NCBI GenBank assembly: GCA_900770395.1
Contig: CAAGKM010000024.1
Location: 186,001 to 250,000 of the forward strand
Reading direction: 5' to 3'
Length of the DNA: 64,000 nucleotides
Origin: an uncultured Prevotella sp.
GTDB lineage: Bacteria > Bacteroidota > Bacteroidia > Bacteroidales > Bacteroidaceae
The position numbers and the translations under genes are program-made. Positions 26,798 to 35,680 of the stretch are shown piece by piece (the first letter of the stretch is position 1; each line of letters begins with the position of its first letter). The notes below the pieces were generated by a model. It did no database searches. It saw nothing but the letters and a program-made list of their open reading frames with translations, and was not told the origin of the DNA.

Positions 26798-26864
26798 CTA
26801 AGATTTATACGGCTTATATTTAATAATAGAGCAAAAAGAAATAACATATTAAAATACAAAAGCA

Positions 26865-27818
26865 ATGAACGCATTAACAAAGACCGACTTCAACTTTGAA
26901 GGACAAGTAAGCGTTTACCACGGAAAGGTACGCGACGTGTATGATATCAACAACGACCTCATGGTCATGGTGGCAACCGACAGAATATCGGCATTCGACG
27001 TGATTCTGCCAAAGGGTATTCCTTTCAAGGGTCAGGTACTCAACCAGATTGCGGCAAAGTTCCTTGACGCTACAACCGATATTTGCCCCAACTGGAAACT
27101 GGCTACTCCCGACCCGATGGTGACTGTGGGACTGAAGTGCGAGGGATTCCGTGTGGAGATGATTATCCGCGGTATTCTGACAGGCTCAGCATGGCGCGAC
27201 TATCAAAAAGGCTGCCGTGAGATTTGCGGCGTGAAGCTTCCAGAAGGCATGCGTGAGAACGAGCGTTTCCCAGAGCCAATCATCACCCCGACAACAAAGG
27301 CTGACGAGGGTCACGACCTGAATATATCGAAGGAAGAGATTATCGCCCAGGGCATCGTGAGCAAGGAGGACTATGAGATTATGGAGGACTACACCCGCAA
27401 GCTCTTCGCACGCGGTCAGGAAATTGCAGCAAAGCAGGGACTAATACTCGTTGACACGAAGTACGAGTTTGGAAAGCGCGACGGCAAGGTTTATCTCATC
27501 GACGAGATTCACACTCCCGACTCAAGCCGCTACTTCTATGCCGACGGCTACGAGGATAAGTTTGAAAAGGGCGAGCCTCAGAAGCAGCTCTCAAAGGAAT
27601 TTGTACGCCAGTGGCTCATTGAGCACAACTTCATGAACGAGCCGGGACAGACAATGCCTGAAATCACCGACGAGTATGCTGAGAGCGTGAGCGACCGCTA
27701 CATCGAGCTTTACGAGCACATCGTTGGCGAGAAGTTCAACAAGGCAGAGGTGAATGGCGACATCGCCGCACGCATCGAGAAGAACGTGAGCGGGTATCTG
27801 GCAAGCCTAAAGAAATAG
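26865..27818 (+). CDS. purC: phosphoribosylaminoimidazole-succinocarboxamide synthase
   Basis: A 317-residue SAICAR synthase for purine synthesis, joining aspartate to CAIR with ATP. Seen: KVRDVYDI near the N-terminus, the ATP/aspartate region VATDRISAFDVILPKGIPFK (about 37-56), ECREICGV-like insertion as QKGCREICGVKLPEGM, and LVDTKYEFGKRDGKVYLIDE followed by HTPDSSRYFYAD. Length fits the long form of this family. It sits 3 nt before the methyltransferase gene. Confidence 0.95.
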   Translation: MNALTKTDFNFEGQVSVYHGKVRDVYDINNDLMVMVATDRISAFDVILPKGIPFKGQVLNQIAAKFLDATTDICPNWKLATPDPMVTVGLKCEGFRVEMIIRGILTGSAWRDYQKGCREICGVKLPEGMRENERFPEPIITPTTKADEGHDLNISKEEIIAQGIVSKEDYEIMEDYTRKLFARGQEIAAKQGLILVDTKYEFGKRDGKVYLIDEIHTPDSSRYFYADGYEDKFEKGEPQKQLSKEFVRQWLIEHNFMNEPGQTMPEITDEYAESVSDRYIELYEHIVGEKFNKAEVNGDIAARIEKNVSGYLASLKK

Positions 27819-27821
27819 TAA

Positions 27822-28556
27822 ATGTACGAACAGGAGAAAATTCGTCCATACAGCAACAGCGGCGACAAAGGCACACAAGTTGAGCAAATGTTCGACAACA
27901 TAGCGCCAAGCTACGACAAACTGAACCACCGTCTGTCGTGGAACATCGACCGAGGCTGGAGAAAAAAGGCTATAAGGCAGCTTGCTGCGGATGCTCCGCA
28001 GCGGCTGCTTGACATAGCCACAGGCACAGGCGACTTCGCCATTATGGCAGCAAGGATACTTAATCCACAAAGCATTGTTGGAGCCGACATCAGCGAGGGA
28101 ATGATGGAGATAGGTCGCAGTAAAGTTGTGGAACTGGGATTGCAGCACATTGTTACATTCGACAAACAAGACTGCATGAGCTTGGAATATTCCGATGGCT
28201 CGTTCGATGCAGTGACAGCAGCATTTGGAATACGAAACTTCCCCGACCTCGACAAGGGACTGCGCGAGATGTGCAGGGTGCTGCGCAAGGGCGGACAACT
28301 GAGCATCGTGGAGCTTACAACACCGGTGAGTTTCCCTATAAAACAGCTCTTCAGTATTTACAGCCATACGGTGCTGCCTGTCTACGGACGGATAATCTCA
28401 CACGACACCAGCGCGTATTCCTACCTCACAAAGACCATCGAGGCGTTTCCGCAAGGAGAGCAGATGATGGAGATTCTGAAAAAGGCTGGATTCAGTCATA
28501 CAAGCTTCAAGCGACTTACATTCGGCATATGTACAATGTATTATGCCGTGAAATAA
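27822..28556 (+). CDS. ubiE: demethylmenaquinone / ubiquinone C-methyltransferase
   Basis: A 244-residue SAM-dependent methyltransferase for the last step of menaquinone synthesis in this phylum (MenG/UbiE). Motifs: VEQMFDNIAPSYDKLNHRLS, the SAM loop LLDIATGTGDFAIMAAR (about 66-82), NFPDLDKGLREMCRVLRKGG, and the C-terminal RLTFGICTMYYAVK. It starts 3 nt after purC and its product links to the quinone used by NQR. Confidence 0.94.
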   Translation: MYEQEKIRPYSNSGDKGTQVEQMFDNIAPSYDKLNHRLSWNIDRGWRKKAIRQLAADAPQRLLDIATGTGDFAIMAARILNPQSIVGADISEGMMEIGRSKVVELGLQHIVTFDKQDCMSLEYSDGSFDAVTAAFGIRNFPDLDKGLREMCRVLRKGGQLSIVELTTPVSFPIKQLFSIYSHTVLPVYGRIISHDTSAYSYLTKTIEAFPQGEQMMEILKKAGFSHTSFKRLTFGICTMYYAVK

Positions 28557-28600
28557 CGATATCTCAGGTAAAAAAACAACAATTCAAAAAAATAAAGGAA

Positions 28601-29350
28601 ATGGATAAATACGGACTGATAGGCTATCCGCTGGGACATTCGTTCTCAGTGAGTTATTTCAACCAAAAGTTTGAAGACGAACATTTGGATGCAGTGTATG
28701 AGAACTTTGAGATTGCTTCTATCGACTTGCTGCCTGAGATTATTGCCAGAAATCCGGAACTGCGCGGGCTAAACGTTACCATACCTTATAAGGAAAAGGT
28801 AATCACCTTTCTGGATAAAGTCAGTCCAGAGGCAAGAGCCATCGGCGCGGTAAACGTAATCAAGATAACCAACGAGGGCGACGAGGTGACGCTCACTGGC
28901 TACAATAGCGATGTAATAGGATTCACGCTGAGTATTGAGCCTATGCTGGAGCGATACCACAAAAAAGCGCTGATCCTCGGCACGGGAGGAGCATCGAAGG
29001 CAATTGACTACGGACTGCGCGCGCTGGGATTGGAAACCGTGTTCGTGAGCCGCAGCGAGAAGCACAATACCATACAATATAAGGACATCACGCCCGAGCT
29101 TGTTAAAGAATACAATGTGATTGTGAACTGCACTCCATGCGGAATGTATCCGCACGTTGAGGAGTGTCCCGACCTGCCCTACGAGGCAATGGACAGCCAC
29201 AACATCCTCTACGACTTGATATATAATCCCGACGAGACATTGTTCATGAAAAAGGGTAAAGAGCATGGAGCGGATGTGAAGAACGGACTCGAAATGCTAC
29301 TTTTGCAGGCTTTCAAGAGCTGGGAACTCTGGAATGGAAGAGAAGATTGA
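28601..29350 (+). CDS. aroE: shikimate dehydrogenase
   Basis: A 249-residue NADP-dependent shikimate dehydrogenase. I chose ATG 28601 (MDKYGLIGYPLGHSFSVSYF), where the substrate motif GYPLGHSFS begins the domain; a longer open frame upstream overlaps ubiE in another frame. It also has LNVTIPYKEKV with the catalytic Lys, the NADP loop ALILGTGGASKAIDYGL, and INCTPCGMYP-like VNCTPCGMYPHVEE. Length is short but normal for the Bacteroidales form. It lies between ubiE and purM. Confidence 0.94.
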   Translation: MDKYGLIGYPLGHSFSVSYFNQKFEDEHLDAVYENFEIASIDLLPEIIARNPELRGLNVTIPYKEKVITFLDKVSPEARAIGAVNVIKITNEGDEVTLTGYNSDVIGFTLSIEPMLERYHKKALILGTGGASKAIDYGLRALGLETVFVSRSEKHNTIQYKDITPELVKEYNVIVNCTPCGMYPHVEECPDLPYEAMDSHNILYDLIYNPDETLFMKKGKEHGADVKNGLEMLLLQAFKSWELWNGRED

Positions 29351-29400
29351 GACAATTAGAAACCATCAAACAATATTTCATTTAATACAATAAATAAGAA

Positions 29401-30567
29401 ATGGAATCAAACAGATATATGATGCGTGGAGTGAGCGCAGCAAAGGAAGACGTTCACAACGCAATTAAGAACATTGACAAGGGAATATTCCCACAAGCGT
29501 TCTGCAAGATCATCCCCGACATTCTCGGCGGAGCCCCTGAGTATTGTAACATCATGCATGCCGACGGTGCCGGCACAAAGTCGAGTCTCGCCTATATGTA
29601 TTGGAAAGAGACAGGTGACCTGAGCGTGTGGAAAGGCATCGCACAGGATGCGCTGATAATGAACACCGACGACCTGTTGTGCGTTGGTGCGGTCGACAAT
29701 ATACTTGTGTCAAGCACTATCGGGCGCAACAAGATGCTTGTGCCTGGCGAGGTGATATCAGCCATCATCAACGGCACCGATGAGTTGCTCCAGCAGATGC
29801 GCGATATGGGTATTGGAATCTACGCCACAGGAGGCGAGACAGCCGACGTGGGCGACCTCGTGCGCACCATCATTGTTGACTCTACCGTGACCTGCCGCAT
29901 GAAGCGCAGCGATGTGATTGACAATGCCAACATACGTCCTGGCGATGTGATTGTGGGCTTGTCGAGTTGCGGTCAGGCAACCTACGAGACAGAATACAAC
30001 GGCGGCATGGGCAGCAACGGGCTCACATCGGCACGCCATGATGTGTTCAGCAAGTATCTTGCCGAGAAATATCCTGAGAGCTACGACCATGCAGTGCCAG
30101 AGGAACTGGTTTACAGCGGCGGCTACAAACTTACTGACGAGGTGGAAGGCAGTCCTATACCAGCAGGCAAGCTTGTACTCTCCCCCACCCGCACCTACGC
30201 CCCGGTGGTGAAGCGTCTGCTTGACGAGCTTCGCCCAAAAATTCACGGTATGGTGCACTGCACAGGCGGCGCACAGACCAAGGTGCTCCACTTTGTGGGT
30301 GACAACTGTAAGGTGATAAAGGACAACATGTTCCCAGTGCCTCCGCTTTTCCGTGCCATCCACGACCAAAGCGGCACCGACTGGAAAGAGATGTACAAGG
30401 TGTTCAACATGGGTCACCGCCTTGAGGTTTATCTTGCTCTGGAAGATGCCGAGAAAGTGATTGAGATAAGCAAGTCGTTCAATATTGACGCACAGATTGT
30501 AGGACACATTGAAGAAGGCAAGAAGAGCCTTACCATAAAGAGCGAATTTGGCAAATTCGAGTATTAA
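29401..30567 (+). CDS. purM: phosphoribosylformylglycinamidine cyclo-ligase (AIR synthase)
   Basis: A 388-residue AIR synthase of the type found in Bacteroidales, somewhat longer than the enterobacterial enzyme. It shows MHADGAGTKSSLAYMYWKET, the ATP/Mg region MNTDDLLCVGAVDNILVSST, GIYATGGETADVGDLVR, and the C-terminal HCTGGAQTKVLHF and FNMGHRLEVYL. With purC it gives two purine steps in one run of genes. It ends in the terminator at 30590-30633. Confidence 0.93.
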   Translation: MESNRYMMRGVSAAKEDVHNAIKNIDKGIFPQAFCKIIPDILGGAPEYCNIMHADGAGTKSSLAYMYWKETGDLSVWKGIAQDALIMNTDDLLCVGAVDNILVSSTIGRNKMLVPGEVISAIINGTDELLQQMRDMGIGIYATGGETADVGDLVRTIIVDSTVTCRMKRSDVIDNANIRPGDVIVGLSSCGQATYETEYNGGMGSNGLTSARHDVFSKYLAEKYPESYDHAVPEELVYSGGYKLTDEVEGSPIPAGKLVLSPTRTYAPVVKRLLDELRPKIHGMVHCTGGAQTKVLHFVGDNCKVIKDNMFPVPPLFRAIHDQSGTDWKEMYKVFNMGHRLEVYLALEDAEKVIEISKSFNIDAQIVGHIEEGKKSLTIKSEFGKFEY

Positions 30568-30589
30568 TTCCCAATATGTTACAGAATAA

Positions 30590-30633
30590 ATACGGCAGCA
30601 TCATGTTACAACACTTGATGCTGCCGTATTCTT
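30590..30633 (+). terminator. terminator after purM
   Basis: A perfect 14-bp inverted repeat, ATACGGCAGCATCA (30590-30603) and its complement (30616-30629), is followed by TCTTT. Confidence 0.85.
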
Positions 30634-30692
30634 TATACCAGCATCACTATCCAAATGCCTTATTCCGCTGACAGAATCGGCAATTGGACGGT

Positions 30693-30749
30693 GTAAACGT
30701 ATCGTTTTGCCGTGCGAATGTATCGTTTAGAACCGTAAACGTATCGTTT
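30693..30749. repeat. three-unit 21-nt repeat
   Basis: The 15-nt words at 30693, 30714 and 30735 (two are GTAAACGTATCGTTT, the middle one GCGAATGTATCGTTT) are spaced exactly 21 nt apart. Each contains a near-palindrome AAACGTATCGTTT. The last unit overlaps the stop codon of the hemolysin-III gene. Confidence 0.88.
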
Positions 30750-31368
30750 ACGCCATTATAATCCACACAGCAACAAAATGGCAGATTGTCCCCATAAGCA
30801 CAAATCCGTGCCAATAGGCATGATAGTAATGCCGTGAGTCGTGCATGAAAAAATAAGAGCCTGAAGTATAGATGATTCCCTCGGCAAGAATCATGGCAAG
30901 AGCTGATTTGGGAACATTCTGCCACACAGGCACTGCAATGAACACACAACTCCACCCCATCAGCAAATATAATCCTAACGACAGCTTGGGCCAGCGGTGC
31001 AGAAAGAACACCTTATATAAGGCGCCAAGCACGGCAAATCCCCATAGCACCCCGAACATGGTCCATCCAAGCACGCCGCCAACGGAACAGACAAGTATGG
31101 GAGTGTAGGAGGCTGCTATGAGCACATATATATTTATGTGGTCAATATAGCGCAGCACGTTCTTAAGCCGTCCGGGCAAAGCCCAATGATAGAATGCAGA
31201 CGCCATATAGAGTAGGAACACACCCGAGCAAAACACTATGGCTGCAAACAGTTTATACCGACCCTCCGGCGACATTGTGACGAGCAGCAACACCAGCATA
31301 ACCGGTGCCATCAGCACCCCTGCAAGATGAGTAAGAGAGTTTGTTATTTCCTCTTTTGAATTCTTCAT
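30748..31368 (-). CDS. hemolysin III / PAQR-type membrane protein
   Basis: A 206-residue membrane protein with about seven hydrophobic segments. I chose the start at 31368 (MKNSKEEITNSLTHLAGVLM), where the family's N-terminal EExxNSLTH motif begins, not the upstream in-frame ATG. The PAQR metal-site positions are present: SAFYHW (about 68-73), DHINIYVLIAASYTP, and a C-terminal HAYWHGFVLMGTICHFVAVW. Such proteins may act as hydrolases or in membrane-lipid balance; the hemolysin name is historical. It is divergent from lpxD. Confidence 0.9.
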   Translation of the reverse strand: MKNSKEEITNSLTHLAGVLMAPVMLVLLLVTMSPEGRYKLFAAIVFCSGVFLLYMASAFYHWALPGRLKNVLRYIDHINIYVLIAASYTPILVCSVGGVLGWTMFGVLWGFAVLGALYKVFFLHRWPKLSLGLYLLMGWSCVFIAVPVWQNVPKSALAMILAEGIIYTSGSYFFMHDSRHYYHAYWHGFVLMGTICHFVAVWIIMA

Positions 31369-31454
31369 TAACTTCGTTTCATAATTTTTTCGATGCAAAG
31401 TTAACATTTTATTCTTAATCTACAGCACCACATATATTTATTTTTGTTAATTGC

Positions 31455-31485
31455 TTTGGAGTTTCAAAAAAAAGCACTATCTTTG
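31455..31485 (+). promoter_or_regulatory. promoter of the lpx-miaA-PBP operon
   Basis: TTTG (31455-31458), a 19-nt spacer and TATCTTTG (31478-31485) match the consensus. No other consensus promoter or terminator was seen before 39945, so six genes may share this start. Confidence 0.82.
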
Positions 31486-31520
31486 CACCTAAATATACAA
31501 AAAATATAAGAACATCAACT

Positions 31521-32561
31521 ATGGAATTTAAAGCTAAACAAATTGCTGACTACATAGGCGGAACTGTTGAAGGCGACGAAAATGCGGCAGTCAACACATT
31601 TGCAAAGATAGAAGAAGGAAAGGCTGGTGCCATTTCTTTTCTTTCAAATCCCAAATACACACATTACATTTATGATACTGAATCGACTATAGTTCTTGTC
31701 AACAATGAACTGCAATTGGAAAAGCCGGTGAAGACCACTCTCATCCGTGTTAAAAACGCATACGAGAGTGTGGCTAAACTGTTGCAGCTCTATCAGTCGA
31801 TGAAGCCCAAGAAGAGGGGTATCGACTCCCTCGCATTCATCGACCCCACGGCAAAAATAGGAAACGACTGCTACATCGGTCCGTTCGTGGCTATAGGTCC
31901 TAATGTCACAATCGGCGAAGGGTGTGTGATTCATCCTCATGCCACTATCGGCGAAGGAGCCACAATCGGCAACAACACTGAGATATACAGCAACGCCGTG
32001 GTTTACCACCACTGCAAGGTGGGCAATAACTGCGTGCTGCATGCCGGCTGCGTGATAGGTGCCGACGGATTCGGATTTGCTCCTGGTCCAGACGGTTACG
32101 ACAAGATACCGCAGATAGGAATTGTCACCATTGAAGACAATGTGGAGATTGGCGCCAACACTTGCATCGACCGCTCCACCATGGGCAGCACCTATATCCG
32201 TAAGGGCGTGAAACTTGACAATCTTGTGCAGGTGGCACACAACTGTGAGATTGGCGAAAACACGGTAATGTCGGCTCAGGTGGGCATTGCAGGCAGCGCA
32301 AAGGTTGGTCAGTGGTGTATGTTTGGAGGACAGGTTGGCATTGCAGGACATATCAGCATAGGCGACAAAGTGTTCCTCGGCGCACAGAGCGGTGTTCCAG
32401 GCAGTATAAAGAGTAATCAGGAACTCATCGGCACTCCACCAATGGAGCCGAGAGCTTACTTTAAGAGTCAGGCTATATTCCGCCGGTTGCCCGATATATA
32501 CAAGCAGATAAACGATCTGCAGAAGCAGATTGAAGAATTGAAGAGCAAAATAAAAGAATAA
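31521..32561 (+). CDS. lpxD: UDP-3-O-(3-hydroxyacyl)glucosamine N-acyltransferase
   Basis: A 346-residue lipid A enzyme that adds the N-linked hydroxyacyl chain. It has the N-terminal uridine-binding domain (FKAKQIADYIGGTVEGDENA) and a left-handed beta helix of hexapeptide repeats (IGPFVAIGPNVTIGEGCVIH and on) with the catalytic His in VQVAHNCEIGENTVM. The C-terminal helix (KQINDLQKQIEELKSKIKE) completes the trimer. It is the first gene of the envelope operon, 23 nt before lpxC-fabZ. Confidence 0.96.
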   Translation: MEFKAKQIADYIGGTVEGDENAAVNTFAKIEEGKAGAISFLSNPKYTHYIYDTESTIVLVNNELQLEKPVKTTLIRVKNAYESVAKLLQLYQSMKPKKRGIDSLAFIDPTAKIGNDCYIGPFVAIGPNVTIGEGCVIHPHATIGEGATIGNNTEIYSNAVVYHHCKVGNNCVLHAGCVIGADGFGFAPGPDGYDKIPQIGIVTIEDNVEIGANTCIDRSTMGSTYIRKGVKLDNLVQVAHNCEIGENTVMSAQVGIAGSAKVGQWCMFGGQVGIAGHISIGDKVFLGAQSGVPGSIKSNQELIGTPPMEPRAYFKSQAIFRRLPDIYKQINDLQKQIEELKSKIKE

Positions 32562-32584
32562 CATACAACTACACTATATAAAGT

Positions 32585-33964
32585 ATGAAACAGACAACAT
32601 TGAAAGGCAGTTTTTCGCTTTGCGGAAAAGGACTGCATACAGGACTGAGTCTTACAGTGACATTTAATCCCGCTCCAGAAAACACGGGATACAAAATACA
32701 GCGCATAGACATTGACGGAATGCCGGTGATAGACGCCATTGCGGAAAATGTTATTGACACACAGCGCGGCACAGTGCTCGGCAAGGGCGACATCCGCGTG
32801 TCTACCGTAGAGCACGCTTTAGCAGCACTCTATGCCTTGGGTATCGACAACTGTCTGATGCAGGTCAACGGTCCTGAGTTTCCCATTCTCGATGGCAGTG
32901 CCATCATATATGTAAACAAAATCAACGAAATAGGCATCACAGAGCAGAACGCTCCAAAAGACTATTATATAATAAGGAAGAAGACTGAGTTCAAGGACGA
33001 TAACGGTTCGTGCATCACCCTGCTGCCCGACGACGAGTTCAGTCTCACGGCAATGTGCTCATTCAACTCAAAATTCATAAGCAGCCAGTTTGCCACTCTC
33101 GACAACATAAAGGACTTTGAAAAGGAAATCGCCCCTGCGCGCACTTTCGTGTTTGTTAGAGACATTCAGCCGCTGCTTCAGGCAAACCTGATAAAGGGTG
33201 GCGACCTTGACAATGCAATCGTGATATACGAGCGCAAGATTGAGCAGGAACAGCTCGACCAGCTTGCTGACATGATAGGCGCGCCACACATCGACGCCAA
33301 CGACATGGGCTACCTGCAAAACAAGCCTTTGGTGTGGGACAACGAATGTACACGCCACAAACTGCTCGACATCATCGGCGACATGGCACTCATAGGCAAG
33401 CCTATCAAGGGACGTATCGTGGCTACTCGCCCGGGACACACCATCAACAACAAGTTTGCGCGCCAGATGCGCAAGGAAATTCGCAAGCATGAGATTCAGG
33501 CTCCCGTTTACGATCCCAATGAACCACCAGTAATGGACATCAACAAGATACGAAGCCTGTTGCCCCACCGCTATCCAATGCAGCTGGTAGACAAGGTTAT
33601 TGCTCTCGGTGCTACAAGCATTGTGGGTATAAAGAACGTCACGGGCAACGAGCCTTTCTTTCAGGGACACTTCCCTGAGGAGCCTGTAATGCCCGGCGTG
33701 ATGATGATTGAGGCAATGTCACAATGCGGCGGTCTGCTGGTGCTCAACACACTTGAGGAGCCAGAGCGCTGGTCAACATATTTCCTTAAGATTGACGACG
33801 TGAAGTTCCGCAGCAAGGTTGTACCCGGCGACACGCTCATCTTCAAGGTTGAGCTGCTCTCGCCAGTGCGCCACGGAATCTCAACAATGAAAGGCTGGAT
33901 GTTTGTAGGCGACCAGCTGGTTGCAGAGGCGACATTCACAGGACAATTAGTTAAAAACAAATAA
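32585..33964 (+). CDS. lpxC-fabZ: fused UDP-3-O-acyl-GlcNAc deacetylase and 3-hydroxyacyl-ACP dehydratase
   Basis: A 459-residue bifunctional protein. Residues 1 to about 305 are LpxC, the zinc enzyme that commits lipid A synthesis, with the zinc ligands in VEHALAALYALG and in HKLLDIIGDMALIG. Residues about 315-459 are FabZ, with LLPHRYPMQLVDKV and the catalytic His/Glu in HFPEEPVMPGVMMIEAMSQ. This fusion is well known in the Bacteroidota and is one reason for the taxonomic call. It lies between lpxD and lpxA. Confidence 0.97.
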   Translation: MKQTTLKGSFSLCGKGLHTGLSLTVTFNPAPENTGYKIQRIDIDGMPVIDAIAENVIDTQRGTVLGKGDIRVSTVEHALAALYALGIDNCLMQVNGPEFPILDGSAIIYVNKINEIGITEQNAPKDYYIIRKKTEFKDDNGSCITLLPDDEFSLTAMCSFNSKFISSQFATLDNIKDFEKEIAPARTFVFVRDIQPLLQANLIKGGDLDNAIVIYERKIEQEQLDQLADMIGAPHIDANDMGYLQNKPLVWDNECTRHKLLDIIGDMALIGKPIKGRIVATRPGHTINNKFARQMRKEIRKHEIQAPVYDPNEPPVMDINKIRSLLPHRYPMQLVDKVIALGATSIVGIKNVTGNEPFFQGHFPEEPVMPGVMMIEAMSQCGGLLVLNTLEEPERWSTYFLKIDDVKFRSKVVPGDTLIFKVELLSPVRHGISTMKGWMFVGDQLVAEATFTGQLVKNK

Positions 33965-33975
33965 GACTTCTCATT

Positions 33976-34746
33976 ATGAACAACATAAGTAATTTGGCAT
34001 TTGTGCATCCAGAGGCAAAAATCGGTGACGGCAATGTTATTGGTCCTTTTTGCTGTATCAACAAGGACGTGGTGATTGGCGACAACAACACGTTCACCAA
34101 CAGCGTCACCGTGCACGACGGAGCACGAATAGGCAACGGCAACGAGTTTTTTCCAGGCGCAAGCATAAGCACAAAGCCGCAGGACCTGAAGTATCGCGGC
34201 GAGGACACTCTCTGCATCATCGGCGACAACAACAGCATACGCGAGAACGTCACTGTGAGCCGCGGCACGGCAAGCAAGGGAAAGACCACTGTCGGCAACG
34301 GCAACCTGCTGATGGAGAACATGCATGTTGCCCACGACTGTGAGATAGGCAACGGATGTATCATAGGCAACAGCACCAAGTTTGCAGGCGAGGTGGTTGT
34401 TGACGACGGTGCCATAATCTCTGCCACAGTGCTCTGCCATCAGTTCTGCCGCATAGGCGGAGGAGTGATGGTTCAGGGAGGCTGCCGTTTCAGTCTCGAC
34501 ATTCCGCCATTCATTGTCGCAGGCAAAGAGCCCACACGTTATTGTGGAATAAACCTCATTGGACTGCGCCGCCGTGGATTCAGCAATGAACTGATAGACC
34601 AGATACATGACACTTACCGCACCATATATTCAAAAGGCATTATAAAAGAAGGCATTGCCGAGGCGCGCGCAAAATATCCTGGAGTAAAGGAAGTGGAATA
34701 TATTTGCTCGTTCATTGAAAATTCCAAACGTGGAATAATAAGATAA
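33976..34746 (+). CDS. lpxA: acyl-ACP--UDP-N-acetylglucosamine O-acyltransferase
   Basis: A 256-residue lipid A enzyme for the first acylation step. It consists of hexapeptide repeats forming a left-handed beta helix (FVHPEAKIGDGNVIGPFCCI and on), with the catalytic His region NMHVAHDCEIGNGCIIGN, and the helical C-terminus with GLRRRGFSNELIDQIHDTYR. It starts 11 nt after lpxC-fabZ. Together with kdsB (19028) and lpxD it shows that the cell makes standard lipid A. Confidence 0.96.
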   Translation: MNNISNLAFVHPEAKIGDGNVIGPFCCINKDVVIGDNNTFTNSVTVHDGARIGNGNEFFPGASISTKPQDLKYRGEDTLCIIGDNNSIRENVTVSRGTASKGKTTVGNGNLLMENMHVAHDCEIGNGCIIGNSTKFAGEVVVDDGAIISATVLCHQFCRIGGGVMVQGGCRFSLDIPPFIVAGKEPTRYCGINLIGLRRRGFSNELIDQIHDTYRTIYSKGIIKEGIAEARAKYPGVKEVEYICSFIENSKRGIIR

Positions 34747-34762
34747 TATATAAAACTAAGGT

Positions 34763-35680
34763 GTGAGGAATACACTTATAGTCATCACCGGTCCAACAGC
34801 CGTAGGCAAGACAAGTTTGTGTCTGGACGTTGCAGAGCGGCATAAGTTGCCGATAGTCAATGCCGACTCACGGCAGATATTCCGTGACCTGCGCATAGGT
34901 ACTGCGGCTCCTACAGAGGAGGAGCTTAAAAGAGTGAGACACTACTTTGTGGGCACACACGGACTTGACGACTACTACAGCGCATCAATGTATGAGCAGG
35001 AGGTGATGAGTCTGCTCCCCACCCTGTTTGAACAAAACCACGGCATCGCACTGCTGACAGGCGGCAGCATGATGTACATAGATGCAGTGTGCAATGGCAT
35101 TGACGATATTCCAACCATACGCGATGACATTCGTCAGACAATGAAACGCCGACTGGAGGAGGAAGGTCTGGAACGCCTTGTGGAGGAACTGCGTCAGCTC
35201 GACCCCGAGCACTATGACACGGTGGATAAAAAGAACACCAGAAGGGTGATACACGCCCTGGAAATATGCCATCAGACAGGACGCACCTACACTTCATACC
35301 GCACCAGCGAGAAGCGGCAGCGACCTTTTGACATAGTGAAAATAGCGCTAAACCGCAATCGTGAAGAATTGTATAGCCGTATAAACCAAAGAGTGGACAA
35401 GATGATGGCGGAAGGCTTAGAGGCTGAAGCACGCTCACTGATGGACAAAAGAAACACAAATGCCTTGAATACAGTGGGATATAAGGAAATGTTCAACTAT
35501 TTTGACGGCATTTGGACACTTGACGAAGCCATAGAGAGGCTGAAAGGCAACACCCGCCGATATGCCCGCAAGCAGCTGACATGGTACAAGCGTGACGAAA
35601 ATATAAAATGGTTTATGCTTGACGAGGATAACACCAAACTAAAAAATTTTATTGACAACTTAATAGACAGAAGATTATGA
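34763..35680 (+). CDS. miaA: tRNA dimethylallyltransferase
   Basis: A 305-residue enzyme that adds an isopentenyl group to A37 of tRNAs reading UNN codons. Start codon is GTG. Motifs: P-loop ITGPTAVGKTSL (about 7-18), VNADSRQIFRDLRIGTAAPT, HYFVG, LLTGGSMMYIDAVCNGIDDI, and NTRRVIHALEI. The stop overlaps the next gene's start by 4 bp (ATGA), showing translational coupling. Confidence 0.95.
   Translation: MRNTLIVITGPTAVGKTSLCLDVAERHKLPIVNADSRQIFRDLRIGTAAPTEEELKRVRHYFVGTHGLDDYYSASMYEQEVMSLLPTLFEQNHGIALLTGGSMMYIDAVCNGIDDIPTIRDDIRQTMKRRLEEEGLERLVEELRQLDPEHYDTVDKKNTRRVIHALEICHQTGRTYTSYRTSEKRQRPFDIVKIALNRNREELYSRINQRVDKMMAEGLEAEARSLMDKRNTNALNTVGYKEMFNYFDGIWTLDEAIERLKGNTRRYARKQLTWYKRDENIKWFMLDEDNTKLKNFIDNLIDRRL

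Noticed and set aside
32585..33964. LpxC-FabZ fusion as a novel bifunctional gene
   Set aside because: The fusion is standard in Bacteroidota, so it supports the taxonomy and is not new.
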